Positions 12,363 through 12,521 of a stretch of 12,521 nt of DNA are shown here, piece by piece; the stretch's first letter is position 1; the number at the start of each line of letters is the position of its first letter. Location of the stretch: contig CALCCX010000076.1 in assembly GCA_937900165.1 (NCBI GenBank), positions 1-12,521 on the forward strand, read 5' to 3'. The position numbers and the translations under genes were made by a program. Below the pieces are notes generated by a model. That model was not told the origin of the DNA. It did no database searches and saw nothing but the letters and a program-made list of their open reading frames with translations. This stretch comes from an uncultured Acidimicrobiia bacterium (GTDB lineage Bacteria; Actinomycetota; Acidimicrobiia; Spongiisociales; Spongiisociaceae).

Positions 12363-12521
12363 CCGTTTGCCCTCCCCGGCTTATTACACCCATGATGTAC
12401 ATATCCACAACCATTTCCACAGATGTGGACAACAGTCGTGTCTTGATGTCGGAGCGCCTTCGAGGCTGACTCCGACCCAGAAACTTGGAAAAGTTGGTGC
12501 CCGTCTCGGTTACGAGCGGAT
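12363..12521. promoter_or_regulatory. dnaA upstream region with DnaA boxes
   Basis: Three DnaA-box-like sites are seen: TGTGGACAA (12424-12432; its complement TTGTCCACA is a perfect box), ATTTCCACA (12413-12421) and ATATCCACA (12401-12409). The first two are back to back, giving CCACA-GA-TGTGG. They lie 40-70 bases before the dnaA start and so probably cover its promoter, though no convincing -10/-35 pair stands out. The region may be part of a bipartite origin. The gene normally next, rpmH, would be beyond the window. Confidence 0.65.
12448..12476. repeat. Strong two-part hairpin upstream of dnaA
   Basis: A seven-base outer stem GTCGGAG/CTCCGAC (12448-12454 and 12470-12476) and a four-base inner stem GCCT/AGGC with loop TCG. 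There is no T tract on either side. It is the strongest stem in the region and lies next to the DnaA boxes. Confidence 0.55.

Noticed and set aside
12381..12410. Possible dnaA promoter (TTGTGG and a TAATAA-like -10)
   Set aside because: Spacing is 17-18 bases but the -10 match is poor, so I list the DnaA boxes only.

Overview
The window is the chromosomal replication-origin region of a high-GC actinobacterium. The minus strand carries, in order of transcription, dnaA, dnaN, recF, a short DUF721/DciA gene, gyrB, gyrA and two DUF3566 membrane-protein genes. This is the classic actinobacterial origin order, and the DUF3566 genes after gyrA are an actinobacterial signature. The GyrA wording around its active site (DPQGNFG..., RYTECRM) and the lack of gnd between dnaN and recF suggest a deep lineage such as Acidimicrobiia rather than mycobacteria or streptomycetes. 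That placement is inferred from memory of family sequences, not from a search.

Right end (10812-12521): dnaA is flanked by two non-coding stretches with DnaA-box-like sites. The dnaA-dnaN gap looks like the functional origin. It has two overlapping DnaA boxes, a short G run, five DnaA-trio triplets and an AT-rich stretch, in the order of the basal bacterial unwinding system. Upstream of dnaA are three more box-like sites and a strong hairpin.

Middle (5762-10811): dnaN, recF and the DciA-like gene are tightly packed. A non-coding stretch of about 600 bp follows before gyrB. It holds a good promoter, an operator-like inverted repeat on the start point, and a terminator-like hairpin with a T tract just downstream, so gyrB may have a controlled leader. 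gyrB most likely starts at an internal GTG (7717), not the upstream ATG.

Left-centre (2066-5761): gyrA is interrupted in frame by a 417-residue intein with a two-motif LAGLIDADG endonuclease domain. It sits directly after the catalytic tyrosine, so gyrase cannot work until the protein splices. The GyrA quinolone pocket is also unusual (HPHSNDA where most bacteria have HPHGDSA or similar).

Left end (1-2065): two tandem, related DUF3566 genes overlap by one base and meet, convergently, an unrecognised plus-strand pair. That pair is a 47-residue single-span membrane protein and a 246-residue protein, overlapping by ATGA. The small gene has a promoter geometry that fits a leaderless mRNA. All minus-strand genes run away from the origin with the fork; the plus-strand pair is head-on to it.

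No tRNA, rRNA, CRISPR array or insertion sequence was seen. The intein is the only mobile element.
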